Shown here: positions 39,569-52,971 of the stretch, piece after piece
Position numbering within the stretch: the first letter of the stretch is position 1
Layout: the number at the start of each line of letters is the position of its first letter
Assembly (NCBI RefSeq): GCF_019578655.1
Contig: NC_063256.1
Span: 2,232,001-2,296,000, forward strand
DNA from: Ricinus communis
Lineage: Eukaryota; Streptophyta; Magnoliopsida; Malpighiales; Euphorbiaceae
Direction of reading: 5' to 3'
Length of the DNA: 64,000 nt
Made by a program: the position numbers and the translations under genes
Notes under the pieces: generated by a model
The model's database searches: none
The model's input: the letters and a program-made list of their open reading frames with translations, nothing else
What the model was told of the DNA's origin: nothing

Positions 39569-42085
39569 TCAATCTTCCTTCTTATCTGGTTCATCAAGTG
39601 CAGCCAATCTTTCAACAAGAGGAGGATGAGAATAGTGATACGCTGAATACCAAGGATCTGTATTCATTGCTGACAAATTTTCTTCCTGAAAAAGAAAAAA
39701 AAAAAAATTAACTTGCCATTCAGTAACATGCATTTCCAAAAATAGAACTCCGAAACACCTACATTTACAAGGCCGAAAATGAAACAATAAAAGATTTCAA
39801 CTCAATCAAGGCTTTTACTGCACCAAGAAGGGTGTGTTGCAAAATTACTTTGACAATACCACTCTTATCTGCTATGGCAAACATTTAACAACTATGTCCA
39901 TAGCCCCCTCAATCATGTCAACTTTCCACCCGATAAGGCAGCCAAATTAACTTAGGTGCACATATAAAATGAGATTGGATTATATTCTCATAGATAGAAC
40001 CATCAATGCCATTCAAATACCCCTTTACTTTGATTCCTGATCTATTGAAATGGACCTAAATGGACTATGAACTTGCCAGGGACGTTAGAGCCAGCAGCAA
40101 TCAGAAATTAGAGAAACCCGGATGCATTTGAAAAAAATGAAGAATAGAAAAATGTGAGGTAGTGATATAGGGGAAAACTAAGAAAAAGACTTGAGAAGAT
40201 TATGGTAAAGATGTTAGGATTAGATAAATAACATCCAGCAATAACAATATGGAGTCCATCTCTGGCACTGCCGCAAAGGAATATGAGGAAAAAGAAAAAT
40301 GGAATATGGATATATCACCTGCAGTTTCACAAGGCCAGCACGAAGAGCAGAGGCATAACCAAGCTTCTTAGCAAAAGCATCAGCCTGCATTGAGCAAATA
40401 CTAAAAATTATTCAAAGATTCATGAGCTTCAGCTTTTTCTTTTTAATTTTTGGGGGGAAAAGGGAGGGTGAGTAGAAGCAGAGAAGGCGAGGGACTCGGG
40501 AATTGCAAGAGGGAAATTTACCTGAAACTCGAAAGAACGGCTCACAAGATTAAGACCAAAGCTTACTAGGTGCTGGAGAGGTATTACAGTATGCTGCAAC
40601 AAGTAGATTGGTTAAACTTCTTATTCAACTACCAAATTATACACGATAAAAAAATGTTATCTATATATTAATAAAGGCATAAACATCGTTTATCCCATTT
40701 CTTCATTAACCATTTCCTTTGATAAAGAATTACCTGAAAAATTATCAGTCCAATAAGCACTGGTTGTGTATCAAACCCAAAACTTTGGAACAGATCAGTT
40801 GAGTTTCTCACAAGAGTATATCCTCCAAATTGCAAAAATGTAAGAATCTGCATTGGAACAAACAATTTAGGAAAAACATAAAACAATCACATGCCATATC
40901 TCAATTAAGTCTGAATCGTAAAATAGTTGGCTAAACTATTTCGTCCACTGAATCAAACACCGCATAAACATAATCTTTTACATATAATTTCTACCCAAGC
41001 TTTTTGATCAACTATCAGAGTTTAAATTAAAAACAAAGGGCACGCAGACAAAAAAAAAAAAAAAAGAAAGAGAGAAAATCCTTATGTATAACAACAAACA
41101 CCGGCTTAAGCACATTTAGATTCACCAACTGTTTCATCATTGTCTAACTGTCAACATAATGGCAAAGAAAATCTTAATTAAAATATAACTAATGCTTGAT
41201 TCGACCCCTACGTAAAATGTCAAAAACTAATATTTCAGGTTCCTAAATTTTTGCAGGGAATTGAAACCCTTATCTCGATCTTCTCAGTAAATGAAGACTC
41301 CGTTAAAACCTATCAATGAACCATCCCAACACCGCAGTGCTTGTTAAGCGTCATACAGTTACTTATATAATAGCTCATTTATTTTCCTGCCCTGCCCTGA
41401 CCCTCACTCCAATCTACAATGCAAGTCTTCCGACTAATTCATAATTCCTATTTCAATAATAATCTTGGGACTCTGAGTAACCCCTAATACCAAATAAGGA
41501 AACAAGCCTGCAATATGAAATGCTTCATGTCATCCTTGGATAAGGTAGTTAAGAGCATTACATTTCCCTATGCTCGTGAAGGAAAAAAAGAGATAACATT
41601 TTGAATAATTGAAAAAAAACATTTTGAATATCAAACAGAATAATTGAAGACTTGTAGACAAGAAACCACGCCAAAGTTTTCTTTGAGCCTCTTCTCAATA
41701 ACATATCTCAGAGACTCAGACATGCATGCTTTTAAATGGGCCATTGACTTCCTATTGAAGGATTAGTATAATAAGTCAATAAGACAACATGCCTATGAGT
41801 TAAAATTCATAATGACAAACACAATAACCAATTTTCACGGAAAAGAAATTGCAGCATACCTGCACAGCAACAAATGAGTACATTGTATGGTTAAGTTTCC
41901 AATGGCCCAATTCATGGGCAATAACAGCTACAATTTCCTCGTCGTTTTTGCACTGCAATGTAATACAAGGTAAAGGCATTCAATAATTAAGAGGAAAAGA
42001 ATAATCATGCCACGTCAAAGTATGCAGCAACCATAATAGAGTTTATTTTTTGATTGAACTATCAATGTAGTCGTATTGTAACCCT

Positions 42086-42146
<61 letters not shown>

Positions 42147-44887
42147 ATCCCAAGAACTGAGTAATCCTAAAAAACGCAAGCAATGACACATTGGTTCTAT
42201 AATCTTAGATGTCCAATATTATCACAGTTCACAAGTATACAATTCATATAAAACCAGGAAAAGAGTCTCTAAAAGAAATGCTGACTCACCTGTTGAATCA
42301 ATGTGTCATAAAGTACTATTCGCTTGTTCTTAAAGAAGCCATACATGTATGCCTGTGCATTAACCACAAAGGTCACAATAAATGTCATAGAGATAATAGC
42401 AAAACTAGAATAGAAAACATAATCTTATAAGGTAATTAGTAATGAGTTAACAATAAAGAATGCATTGCACCAAAAAAGAGGAGACCAATGAAAAAAAATC
42501 GCCACATAGAGAAGCCAAAAGAACCATGATGTTATTTTATAAGTTACACAGTTTGCCCAAGTACAGAAACCCTAAAAGAGTTGAATCCTCACATTGCTGT
42601 GGCTTGACCTTGTAGATCCATCCACAACAAACAATTTCTTCAAAGGAAACTTGAGGGAGGAAGAAAGTGCCTCGATTTTTGATCGGAGCTCTCCTTCTGG
42701 AAGCTATTTGTCACAGCAAAGCATGGAGATACCATCAGTAAATCAAATATCTTATAGGCCAGAATGAATTCAACAGCGGAAGAATTTCAAATACTCACAG
42801 GGGTGAACTTATTAAAAAGTGGGGCGATCAAAATGGGATAGATCGTCATCATCACAAGGGAGAGAACAAACATAAATGCCCATAGATAGATGGCCAGGTA
42901 AGGACCTCCTTTCTGCAACCATGAAAATGTAATATCACAAAAGTAGCTCCAGTCACAAGATGCATTTCTAATAGATAACTATGGCATCGACAGACATATT
43001 TGAAGTAAAGCATTCAAAGACTCTAATCAAATAGAGCATCAGATTGACTGCTTTATATGCACTGGCAGATAAAAATACCTGTACTATTAAAATGATTGCT
43101 GAAACAATAGGTGGGCCAAGTATAATAGCAAGGCAAATTCCTTTGATCAAGTCCCTAAAGAACAACCATATAGTTTGCTGTAAAGCAGATCAAAAGAAAA
43201 ACAAAGGGCTTATTAAAAATGTGAGAAAAAAGTTAAATGGAAGTCAGTGCCAGTACAATAAACATAAAGAACTAATAATAAAGTAAAAAGAAGATGAAAA
43301 TGAGAAACATAAAGGAGTGAATACAAACTTTATTGAAACCATGACGAGCCTCAATCACAAAGGTCGAATAGAGAGAAAATGGCAAATCAGTGATCTGCAT
43401 GAAAATGTTTATAACAAATGACTACCAGTTGAGGTTTTGAACCAAGGAAATAAAAAGAAAAATGAAATGCATACCTGTGACCATATCATAACACCAGCCA
43501 AAAAAGCGAGGGTATGTAGTATTTCGTTCTCTGCATTGAGACCAACCAAAAGCAGAAAGTTTCCTGATTCCTGCAGTTAGTAAGAGCAGTTATATAGCAT
43601 CAATTCAGCCACAAGGGCAGCTTCACTAACATTGCACAATTCCACCCAGGCAAATTACCTTCCAGGACCAAGGCAATATCCCAAAATATAAGATGGCAGA
43701 GTCCAGCAGTATAGTGACAAATTCATGAACAAAATTGAAGTGGCTGAAAATTAGGACAACCATTATCAGAACATTGATGAAATTGAAAGCAAAAGAAAGG
43801 GTGAACAGTCTGACTACTTGGAACGTTAAACAAATAGTAGCTAATAACAGTATTTAACTGCAAAGTTTTTCAGGAAGTAATAAACCTTTTATCAAGACTA
43901 TAAGCTCTAGACTTTTTAAATTTCTCTTGGCTGATTACTCCTTCCAAAGTTTTAGGAAGAGTTGGCAGTTTCAGTGCACAATGTTGCCGCATATCCAAAT
44001 ACGACTCAAAGATGTACATCAGTACCATAAAACCTGAAAATTGAAGAAAACAAGCAAAGATTACAAGCTCTATTACTCGGAAACTGTCAACCATTATCCA
44101 GAAATCAGAAGAAGTTCAGAGAAGGGGAGAAAAAAGAAAAAGCAGTAAAATAACAACTGACTCGAATGTGGAAAGAAATTAATAAAATCTACACTTTTGA
44201 AGTTTAAGCAAGTGTTATTTAACTAGTTGCAAACTGGGTGTAATCTTTTACAACCTAGTCTCTATAATTATTGTTTTATTATTGTTTTTATAAAAGGTAA
44301 GACTTCATTCATAAGAGAATATGATGAATAGAAAGGTAGCTTTACAAAAGAAAAAGTATATCTTTTTGTTTCTATTGAATTTTCTTAGATAAGAAGTAGA
44401 GGTAAAAGGAACTATCCATGTAAAAAGATGCATAATGCAACGCATAACTTAGAGAGAATGTTTTAAATTGTTTAGGTCAACAACCAAAAAAAAAAAAAAA
44501 GACTTATTGACGTAAATTCTTCCTCTAAATTTCTCTAAAACATCCAAACAGAGACTTGTTCCCAATAAACAAACCCTATATTCAACACAAGAAAGAAAAT
44601 AGATGCAAACCTTTATTAAAAAAAAAAAAAAAAAAAAGCTTGCAAAATAAACATAGGAAATGAAGAAACCCAGAATAGACATTACAAGCGTCCAAAAATA
44701 TAAAACTAATCCAATAACAATGCGTAGTGTAATCGATTTACTCGGAACTTAAAGTAACAAGAAGCGTTCTCTATTATAAGAGATCATTATAAGAAAAGAA
44801 AAACAAAAGCATTCAAAAAAAAAAAAATTTCTCAAGTATTGATAAGATGAGCTTACCAAGTACAGCTTCCATATAAGGGAACGCCAT
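39569..44887 (-). CDS. STE24: CAAX prenyl protease 1 (zinc metalloprotease STE24/FACE1), 14 exons
   Basis: Fourteen exons join in frame to 424 residues, the length I recall for the Arabidopsis enzyme: 44887-44857, 44033-43886, 43743-43659, 43570-43475, 43394-43329, 43177-43079, 42912-42799, 42703-42593, 42352-42290, 41952-41860, 40847-40734, 40593-40522, 40384-40319 and 39685-39569. The zinc site is HELGH (284-288), with a third ligand Glu362 in FEFQADAFA. Other hallmarks are ILGPPIVSAI, YPILIAPLFNKFTP, GSTRSSHSNAYMYGF and the C-terminal NTDPWYSAYHYSHPPLVERL. Several membrane helices place it in the ER. It cleaves the last three residues from prenylated CAAX proteins. The intron at 41953-42289 carries a long AG microsatellite. 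All catalytic residues are present. Confidence 0.97.
42089..42144. repeat. (AG)28 microsatellite
   Basis: 56 bases of uninterrupted AG dinucleotide in an intron of the STE24 gene. Perfect repeats this long are usually polymorphic in length between individuals. Confidence 0.95.
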
Positions 44888-45209
44888 AGCAAAATCAGGA
44901 AGTTGCAGAGTAGAGATAGAAATGGGGTTTTCCTTCCCTCAAATTGTGAAATAGTGTTTTTGTTGCTGTTGGTGGTGATGATGTTTTATGAAACGCTAAA
45001 TGGTGCGTTTAATAACTTGGAATGATCCATTCGTCGGCCCGTGCTTCTGTTTACTAAACCCAACTTCTTCTTGGAGCTAACATTTGGTTTTCTTATTGGG
45101 CCTCATGGCCTGTCCAATCAAAAAGTATACACTTCTACATTGAGCCCAGAAAGCAGTCCAGCAAAGTATCAATTGAATTTGAAATTTGTCAACTACTGCA
45201 GACCACGTA
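44888..45209. other. STE24 promoter region
   Basis: About 320 bases between the STE24 start and the Helitron. The frame at 45041-45250 (+) is not supported as a gene. The Helitron insertion bounds the upstream region closely. Confidence 0.5.
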
Positions 45210-45996
45210 TCTATACTTATATTAATTTTTTATATTTAAATCTTTTTTAATATATATATTTAATTTTTGATATGTATATTTTTTATTTTAACATATGTAC
45301 GATTTTTGACACATAGGATTCAAGCATATATATAATTCTATAATTTTTTTATTAATTAGATTGATTTATTAATTTTTATTGATTTTTTATTAATTTATCG
45401 ATTAATAAATTACATTTCTAATTAAATATTGACTCTATTTCTGAAAAATAGTATATTTATTATATTTTAATATTATATTAAGTAATAAATAATTTTATAA
45501 TCAAGTAATAATAATTATATTATAAAAAATAACATATTAATCATATTTTAATATTATAGTAACTAATAAATAGCTATCTAATCAGGATAATACTAATTCT
45601 ATCATAAAAATAATATATTAATTATATTTTAATGTTATATTAATTAATAAATTAGTTGTTTAATTAGATAAAAATTCTAATTCTATAAAATAACATCTTA
45701 AATAATATCTCTAATATTATATTCAACAATAAAATAAATTTTAATTATATAATAAAATTTTAATCCTAAAAACAGTAATATTAATTATTTTTAAAATAAT
45801 TTTCATATTATTATACTAATCTAATTTTAGAACTTTAAGAAATTAAAAATATTTAAAACTAGTTAGTTTGTTATTATTTTTTAAGATATTATAAATTATA
45901 CTAAATATTAAAAACAATTATCGAATGGTATCTATCAATTTAATTTTATAATTAAAATAATAATAGTAGTCGTGCAACACACGGGTAAACGACTAG
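45210..45996 (+). mobile_element. Non-autonomous Helitron, 787 bp
   Basis: The left end reads TCTATACTTATATTAA directly after an A. The right end reads cgtgcaacacacgggtaaac then gaCTAG directly before a T. The right side has the short stem-loop CGTG-caaca-CACG followed after a few bases by CTAG, the classic Helitron 3' terminus, and the A/T flanks match Helitron insertion between A and T without target duplication. There is no RepHel coding region, so it needs a helper. The centre holds about four diverged tandem units (see next entry). Confidence 0.75.
45445..45768 (+). repeat. Diverged tandem array, about four units of about 81 bp, inside the Helitron
   Basis: Units begin near 45445, 45525, 45606 and 45686, giving a period of 80-81 bases. 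Each starts with an A run, a variant of taacatattaat, then attttaatattatat and a stretch like aattctataa. The units are AT-rich and moderately diverged, the last the most. Confidence 0.7.
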
Positions 45997-48291
45997 TTAT
46001 CAATTAAAGTTCAAATCTTATATTTTTCAATAATTTATTGAATAGATTTAAAATTTTATATATGCTTTTAATTTATTCTTAAGGTTATTTTTTGGTGACA
46101 ATTTTTATAATTTTTTAATAAAAAATAATAGTAATAAATCAATTATGCGTACTTAAAAAATTTATAATATAGCAAAAAGTATATCTTGCTGCTTTTTTAT
46201 TTTTATAAGAATCAAGCTAAATCAATAATAAATAGTCGGTTAAGTGAAATTATAACTTATTATTTTTTATATATTTTTCTATATAATAATAAAAAGTTAA
46301 TTATTATTACTAATATCAATGGCAAATAAAATATAATTTGCATTCGATCTTAAACTAAATAACATATAAAAGTTAATTATTTCCGTTCTCATTCTATTCC
46401 ATTTCTTATACCACTCTAGTACCATTATTAAACTTGAACTATACGAAATTAATGCTATATTCTGTTGAAATTCATAAAAAAAATTTATTTCATTTAAAAA
46501 ATATATGAAAAAGAAAATAAAATGAAAATATGATAAAATTATAAGAAATATTATTATGTTATGGAATATGTTGAGTTACTAATATGAAATTCATTTAAAA
46601 ATTTTACCATTTTTATTAAAATTTAGTTTAACTATAATTAATTTTACATAAATTTCATTACACATAATACTAAAATAACTTTCACTAAAGCATATAAATA
46701 AAAATATTTTTTAAAATAATCTTAAACTTGACCCATGAATTGAATAGAGTCATCAATTAAAACTTATACAAAACTATAATATATGGAGAAAAATGATGAG
46801 AATTAAACAAGATAATTTTTAAATAATCAATTTTCCTTCTTTTAATGAAATAGCTGAAGCTGGATAGGAACTGACTGTAAATTCAAATATCAGCCAGAGC
46901 AATTCGCAAAAGCGTATTTCTCTTTTGTAAAGGAGAAAAAGAAAAGATATGTTATTAGTCATAAAGGCAAGAGAGGGGAAAATGTATCAAGAAAATTGAT
47001 TCAAGATTACCATTTGACTGAAATCTTGCCACATCTTTGCACTAAAGACTGCCACATTTCGTTAGTGTTAGTATTAATGAATCAAACTCAAGCTATTAAC
47101 ACTTGACTCATTAATCGCAAACTGACTCGTTTATATATTTATAAATATTAATTTACAAATTGATTCGTTTACATATTTGTAAATTTGTTTATATATTAAT
47201 GGATTTATTTATAGATATTTTATATTATAATATTTTATTTTATCTATATATGTGCATGTACATATCAATTTATACCAATTAATATGTAAGAATAATTTTA
47301 TTTTTAATAATAAATTATAATTAGCTCGTATTAAATATTTAATATTAATGAATATAATATGTTATATTGTTAAATAAAAAATAAATTTTAATAGATCAAA
47401 TTTAGACTCGTTATAAAATAGTAACAAACAAAATTTAAATTTATGAAAGCTGTGTTCCACTCAATGTGATAATCCTAAGTAAGTTTGATTGATTATTTGT
47501 ATTTCTTTTTTAAATAATGTTCTGGAGTGATTTTTCTTTTTGGAAAAAGAAAGGTAATAGTGGATGAACTTACTTAGAAATTTCAAACCCTTTTTTGTTG
47601 TATACTGGAAATTAATTTCCTCCTGCGGGACCTTATTCCTTTTTACATAATAATGTAATAGACATTGCTTGGTCTCCTTTTGAGGTTTTTTCTACCTTAT
47701 TATCTTCAAAAAGACACCAATTGTTATTTACTATTAACGTCAAAATGTACTTGTAAAATGGCCGACTTCATTCAATGGACCTCTTCACTCAAAATAGAGG
47801 GTGAAATCTTTCTTCTAATATGTTTGTGTGTGTACCATTTTTTAGTTGTTTTTGTTAAAAGGTTTTGGCAGTTTCATGGAAGTTTTGCGGCAATAAATAT
47901 TGGGTTGGGTTTGGTTGGCGTAATATCAACGAAAATTTATATTTTTGAAGAAAATGCTTCCGTCTGTCGTTCAAAGTCTTGACATCACCGTCGTGGCTGC
48001 TACAGAAACAATAATTTAGATCTTTATCTTTTTATATTATTGGATTTCTTTCTTTGTTTTGAAATATTTAGTATTGGATATTAGAAATGTAAATTATTTT
48101 TAAATATAAATTAATTTAAAAAGTGCATAAATCAGATATTAAAGATTCTTTCTATCTTAATTCGTCTATCGAGTTTGAACATGATAATACAGCTGTGTCA
48201 AAATTTTTGGAGAAATACTTTGCTACTCGTAAGAATAACTCTTGAAAGAGTATTTTATCACATTTAAGAGCCTTGTCTAAATTAACTTTAA

Positions 48292-48324
<33 letters not shown>

Positions 48325-49678
48325 TACTAATAATATAAAATAATTTCAATCATTCATTGCATATATTATTTAAAAGATATATGCTTTCTTTTTATGTATT
48401 AGTAAAATAATAATAACACATAAAATAAGAATTAATATATTCAACTTTTATCATCACTATCATTTATAAAACTAAATTTTATATTATCTAAGAGTTTATG
48501 TTAATAATCATACTTTATGGTTAATGATGAGATATTTTATCTATACCGGGTGATAATGCCATAACAATATATTAGAACACTGTTCGTGTATAAACTGAAC
48601 AATAGAGGCTAGAAATGTAAATCACCATTTTCAAATATGAATGAAACTGTCAATTATGCACTTATAAATATAGACTATATGTAGATTTGCACATTGTTTG
48701 TCTCTGGAATTCTATGGAGGCGATCATGAGGGACAGCCATTTGTTTATTAATAAACAGGTAAGCAGCTGTTAGTGTAAGTTTTATTGGGGTTGAGTTTGC
48801 AGCAGATTCTTATGAGCAAGTTGTGTAATAATTAAAACTTGAATCTCAGACAAAGGATTGACCTTCTGTAACTTGCCTATATAATATATCTGTTGCTGTT
48901 GTTATTACCATTTGAGCACAATTTTCTAATATTACAAGACATTCTTTATACATATACAAATAACTTCAATTTGATTATGCCAAAGTGTGAATTTTATCAT
49001 TGAGATTGAATGGCATGTGCTGGTGAAGTTCATTTAACCAACATATAAATGTATGTAAATCTACTTGAACTTTTTTCAATCCAGGAAAGATTCCATTTAT
49101 CAGCAATATTCTAAGCACACCTTTCAAAATAGCTAGAAACTGCAGTTAAAAATAAAAACATAAGAAAACCAGTTACCATCACCAAGAAAAAAAGTAATAG
49201 TATTGATGGGAAAGGGGAAGAAGAAGAAGATGCAAAAAAGGTGTATGCACTTCACGTGGGTGGCCCGTCAATAGCAGCGTAAGCAATGGGCTAAAAAATG
49301 ATGAGAAAAGGGACGTCACAAATGTTAATCTAATATATAAATTATTAATTAAATTAAACCTTTTTTTTTTTCTTTCAAAGAGTGAACACAAAGAAAGTCA
49401 GAGAGTGAACAAGACACAGGAGACCTCCAAGAATCTTCAAGCTTTCTTCCGCGTTGTCACTCACTTCAATTTAATTTTAAACCTTAGAAAAGAAGAAAGA
49501 AAGAAAGAAAGAATCGTGATTGGTGGCCTTTATGTGTTTTGTGGGGTTTTTTTTTTAAATGGTCAGCAATTGGATTTTCTATCACTTTATTATAATTTGT
49601 AGTACTACCATTCTCTTCTATCCCATTCCAACACTAGAAGCTGGTCCCTTATTAGAAAAAAAGAACCTTTATTTTCCA

Positions 49679-49684
49679 AGTCAA
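49679..49684 (-). promoter_or_regulatory. W-box core upstream of the WRKY gene
   Basis: AGTCAA on the plus strand, i.e. TTGACT on the minus strand, about 410 bases before the WRKY ATG. WRKY factors bind TTGAC(C/T) and stress-inducible WRKY genes are often self- or cross-regulated through it. A 6-base match alone is weak evidence. Confidence 0.3.
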
Positions 49685-49768
49685 AAATTTCTCTTTTCTT
49701 CCCCTTAAATTCCCCATCTTCCTAGCCTCTTCCTCACTAATTAAGAAAAGCCTTTTCCCTTTCTCGAA

Positions 49769-49776
49769 TATAAATA
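49769..49776 (+). promoter_or_regulatory. TATA box candidate of the WRKY gene
   Basis: TATAAATA about 325 bases before the ATG, implying a leader of nearly 300 bases. A weaker TATA-like stretch at about 50053 would give a leader of only a few bases and is less likely. Confidence 0.4.
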
Positions 49777-50093
49777 GCTTTGTCATCTATCTTTTCTTTA
49801 AAACTTATATGTCGCCCACTTGCCCACATCAACACTTTGTCGTTCGGGGTGTGATTTGACAAACATTTTGGTGGTCTCTTCTGCCTCAATGAGTGATTTT
49901 TAGGTACCCACTTGCTATTTCTGCACATTTATATCTCTTCAACTAAACATTCTTCTCAAACTGCAAACCCCAACTTCAAGCCCTTTGAGTGAGAGATGGA
50001 GTAGTATTCCCTATCCATTTTGCTGTACTCTGCTTCTCATTTTGCTACCTCTTTATATATAAGATTCTTGTTTTGTTTATAGCATTTGTGTAG

Positions 50094-51779
50094 ATGGAAA
50101 GGGAGCAAAAGATTCTTGTCAATGAACTAACACAAGGGAAGGAGCTAGCAGAACAGTTGAGGAACCATCTTAACAACATATCATCTTTTGAAATGCGTCA
50201 AGGCCTTGTTGAGCAAATACTTTCATCCTATGAGAAAGCACTCTCCATGTTAAATTGGGATGCCTCTGCTATTGAAACTAAACCCATAATTACTACATTG
50301 GAATCACCGCACTCTAATTATGCCAAACGCAGTCCTAGCCCTAGGAGTGAGGTCTCAGATCAAGATTGCAAGGATCAATGTCACGGTGGTGTTTACAAGA
50401 AGAGGTAATTAAGGTCATATTATGATGCATTTTTATATAGCATTCTGGCAAAAATTTGTTTTTTCTGATTATTGGATTTGATAAAATATTGCAGAAAAAC
50501 GCAGCCAAGATGGACTCTGAGGGTTTGTTCAGAATCTGGAATGGAAGGACCGCCGGATGATGGTTATAACTGGCGAAAATATGGCCAAAAAGATATTCTT
50601 GGAGCTAACTTTCCAAGGTGAGAAGTTTTGCCTTTTGATCCTTCAGATCTTTGCCTTTTAGTTGACACGTATGGAATTCAATAAGAAGATAAAATGCACC
50701 TTTCGCCCTAGGCTTGTTTTGGACTGTGCTAATGGAATCTCATCTAATTATGTCAGTTTGAGCAATGCTAAAATTCCTTAAAAGCCCAAAAGAATTGGAC
50801 CAGAAAATATTTTCTATTAAACATGAAATAGTATATCCAAATGGTACTAGAACTTATCCACTTGCAACTTTAAACAACAACGGGTGTCGTGGGTATTAGT
50901 AATGCCCCTGATCACTCCAACGTTAATATTAGTCCTGGGTCCTGACAACCATGTCGCTAGCCTATTTTTCTCTTCTTCATTACGATATGATATGAGTGGC
51001 CAGAAATAGGATAGCTACTCCCTTTATTCCCTGTTCGTCTTCAGCCCAATAGCTGCCCTTGATGATTAGCATGCCAATCTTGGCTCTAAAAATATCAACT
51101 CCCCCACGGGCTCTGCGTATGACTGCAAAAAGTCTATCTAAACATGTGCAGTAGTACTACTAGTTCAGGTTAATACTTAATCTAACGTGGCCATTATTTT
51201 GCTTTTTGCAGAAGTTATTATAGATGCACTCATCGTCACTCACAAGGTTGTTTAGCTACAAAACAAGTTCAAAGATCAGATCAAGACCCGACAATTTTCG
51301 AGGTGAACTATTCAGGAAAGCATAAATGTCTGCACTCCTCTCGTTTAGCCACATCATCGCCTTCTCCCATAAACGACAAATCAGAACAAAACAAAGACAA
51401 TTTTCAACTACAACAGCTTGAAGATAAGCCAAAGCCATTAAATGAGTTATCTTTCAACTACAAAGATGGACTTAAAAGCGAGGATTTAGACATATTTCCA
51501 TCATTTTCTTTTCCTGATGCGTCATACATGGGGAATGAAAATGATATATACAGAGAGTCCTTGATTGAAAATAATTTACTGGGCAGTCTTTCTTCTCCTG
51601 CATTTATATCTCCCGCCACATCTGAGTCTAACTATTTCTCTGTCTCGCCGTGCCACTACAGTGTGAGAACGCCGGAATCTGATTCCCTCCCAACTTCGGT
51701 TGTCAATTCACCAATTGGAATTTGGGATATCTCAATAGATAATGTGGAGTTTGACGCCAGTTTCCCTTTCGAACTCTGA
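50094..51779 (+). CDS. Group III WRKY transcription factor (WRKY46/41/53/30 type), three exons
   Basis: Exons 50094-50404, 50495-50617 and 51212-51779 join in frame to 333 residues. The N-terminus (LVNELTQGKELAEQLRNHL) is the helical segment found in WRKY30/41/46/53. The DNA-binding domain has WRKYGQK at 130-136 and a zinc finger C-x7-C-x23-H-x-C (YYRCTHRHSQGC to GKHKC), which defines group III. The intron falls after the conserved PR codons within the domain, as in the family. The C-terminus is acidic and serine-rich, a likely activation region. A nuclear factor binding W-boxes, normally induced in defence, senescence and drought. WRKY46 is the best guess from neighbourhood (near LCBK2 and DUF2358 types), not from sequence alone. 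Confidence 0.95.
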
Positions 51780-52971
51780 AATATTTGGTTAAGAAGAGGA
51801 TTACTTGATGTGTTAGTTTGGTCTTAGCCAACACTTTTAAAGAGAGACTTCAGAGAATGTTCATATGTCTCCTGTAGTATTGGCTTAGAGAAATTTTCAG
51901 TCGGTTAGTCAGGATCACGTGTAATCTTTTTTCTTTTAATATCAAGTTCATGGTTCTAGGTGCACTTTTTCTGCCAAAGTGTTACCAGTAGGATTAAAAA
52001 TCTTCTTTTGTAAAGTGTTTGGAGTCTTCAATCTGTATGTTCTTGTGAATCTTTGTTAGGGAAATAAAAGTGAAATCAAGTCTTTTCCCTTTCGTCTTTT
52101 TTGTACAAACACTTATGGAGCTATATAAAGTACATAAATAGCTTAAAATTAAAGTTCATCCGCCATTTAATATCAAAATGCTAGTTCAAGAATCCCTCCC
52201 CCCCAAAAAGAAAGTGCTTTTACCATTCTTAGAGAGATTAAAATGACTAGTTTGTAAAAGAATGGTACATGTACTATCTTTACTAATAATTCTTACTATT
52301 CATTTTTTATGAATAAAAGGAATAGCTTTGGCTAAAAAGAATTTGGAAGCAATCTTCCTTTTCTTTTATTACTCGAAATCTTTTTCAGCACTAGGTGAAT
52401 TTGATTAAGAACGTGTCAGAAGTCGCAGGTATCCAAATGCAACTAGGTGATTTTCGCCTAAACTTCCCCGCAAAGCAATTGTGAATTCTCAAAACTTCTT
52501 CACCGCAGTTTGCTTGTATTCTACTAAAAATATTAAAAGATTTGATTGCAATTTGTAACGAAAGCTAAAATGCAATAGCTGGAAACTAAAAGCTAAGAGT
52601 TCGGATGAACTTAGATTAATTTGCATCGAACATTGAATGTAAAGATAAAGCATCTGTCACAGCCTGTGGATAAAGTAGAAAATTTACATCCCATGCCAAA
52701 AACTGAAAAAGAAATAGAAATGGCCTATTTTGGTTTATGAAAAAGAAGACAAGAACCTTACATGCTGCTGAAAAGAGAACTTGAAAGGGCAGAAATCGGG
52801 AGCAATTATCAGACTGTGCCTTAAGTATATTTTTTTTATGAAGAATTGATGTTAACAGTGCATAGAACAAGAGCAGAAATAAAGATTAATTAACAGACAA
52901 ACAAAGTTCTTATTAGAATGTGAAGTTTCAAAACTAAACACATTACCAACGGAAAAAGAAAAAAGTCTACA
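51780..52971. other. WRKY 3' flank and spacer
   Basis: Probable 3' UTR to about 52080, then spacer. The frame at 52616-52870 (-) is phenylalanine-rich noise. No other feature seen. Confidence 0.5.

Larger units (their letters stand above)
45997..50093. other. Long AT-rich spacer and WRKY upstream region
   Basis: About 4 kb with no gene. 45997-47600 is very AT-rich. A TA run lies at about 48293-48315. The frame at 47665-47982 (+) is open for 105 codons but resembles no protein. The last kilobase should be the WRKY promoter: a W-box core (TTGACT on the minus strand) at 49679-49684, a TATAAATA at 49769-49776, and a second TATA-like stretch near 50053. Confidence 0.5.

Noticed and set aside
47665..47982. 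Plus-strand frame of 105 codons in the long AT-rich spacer
   Set aside because: Hydrophobic, no homology recognised, no promoter or splice context; likely chance.
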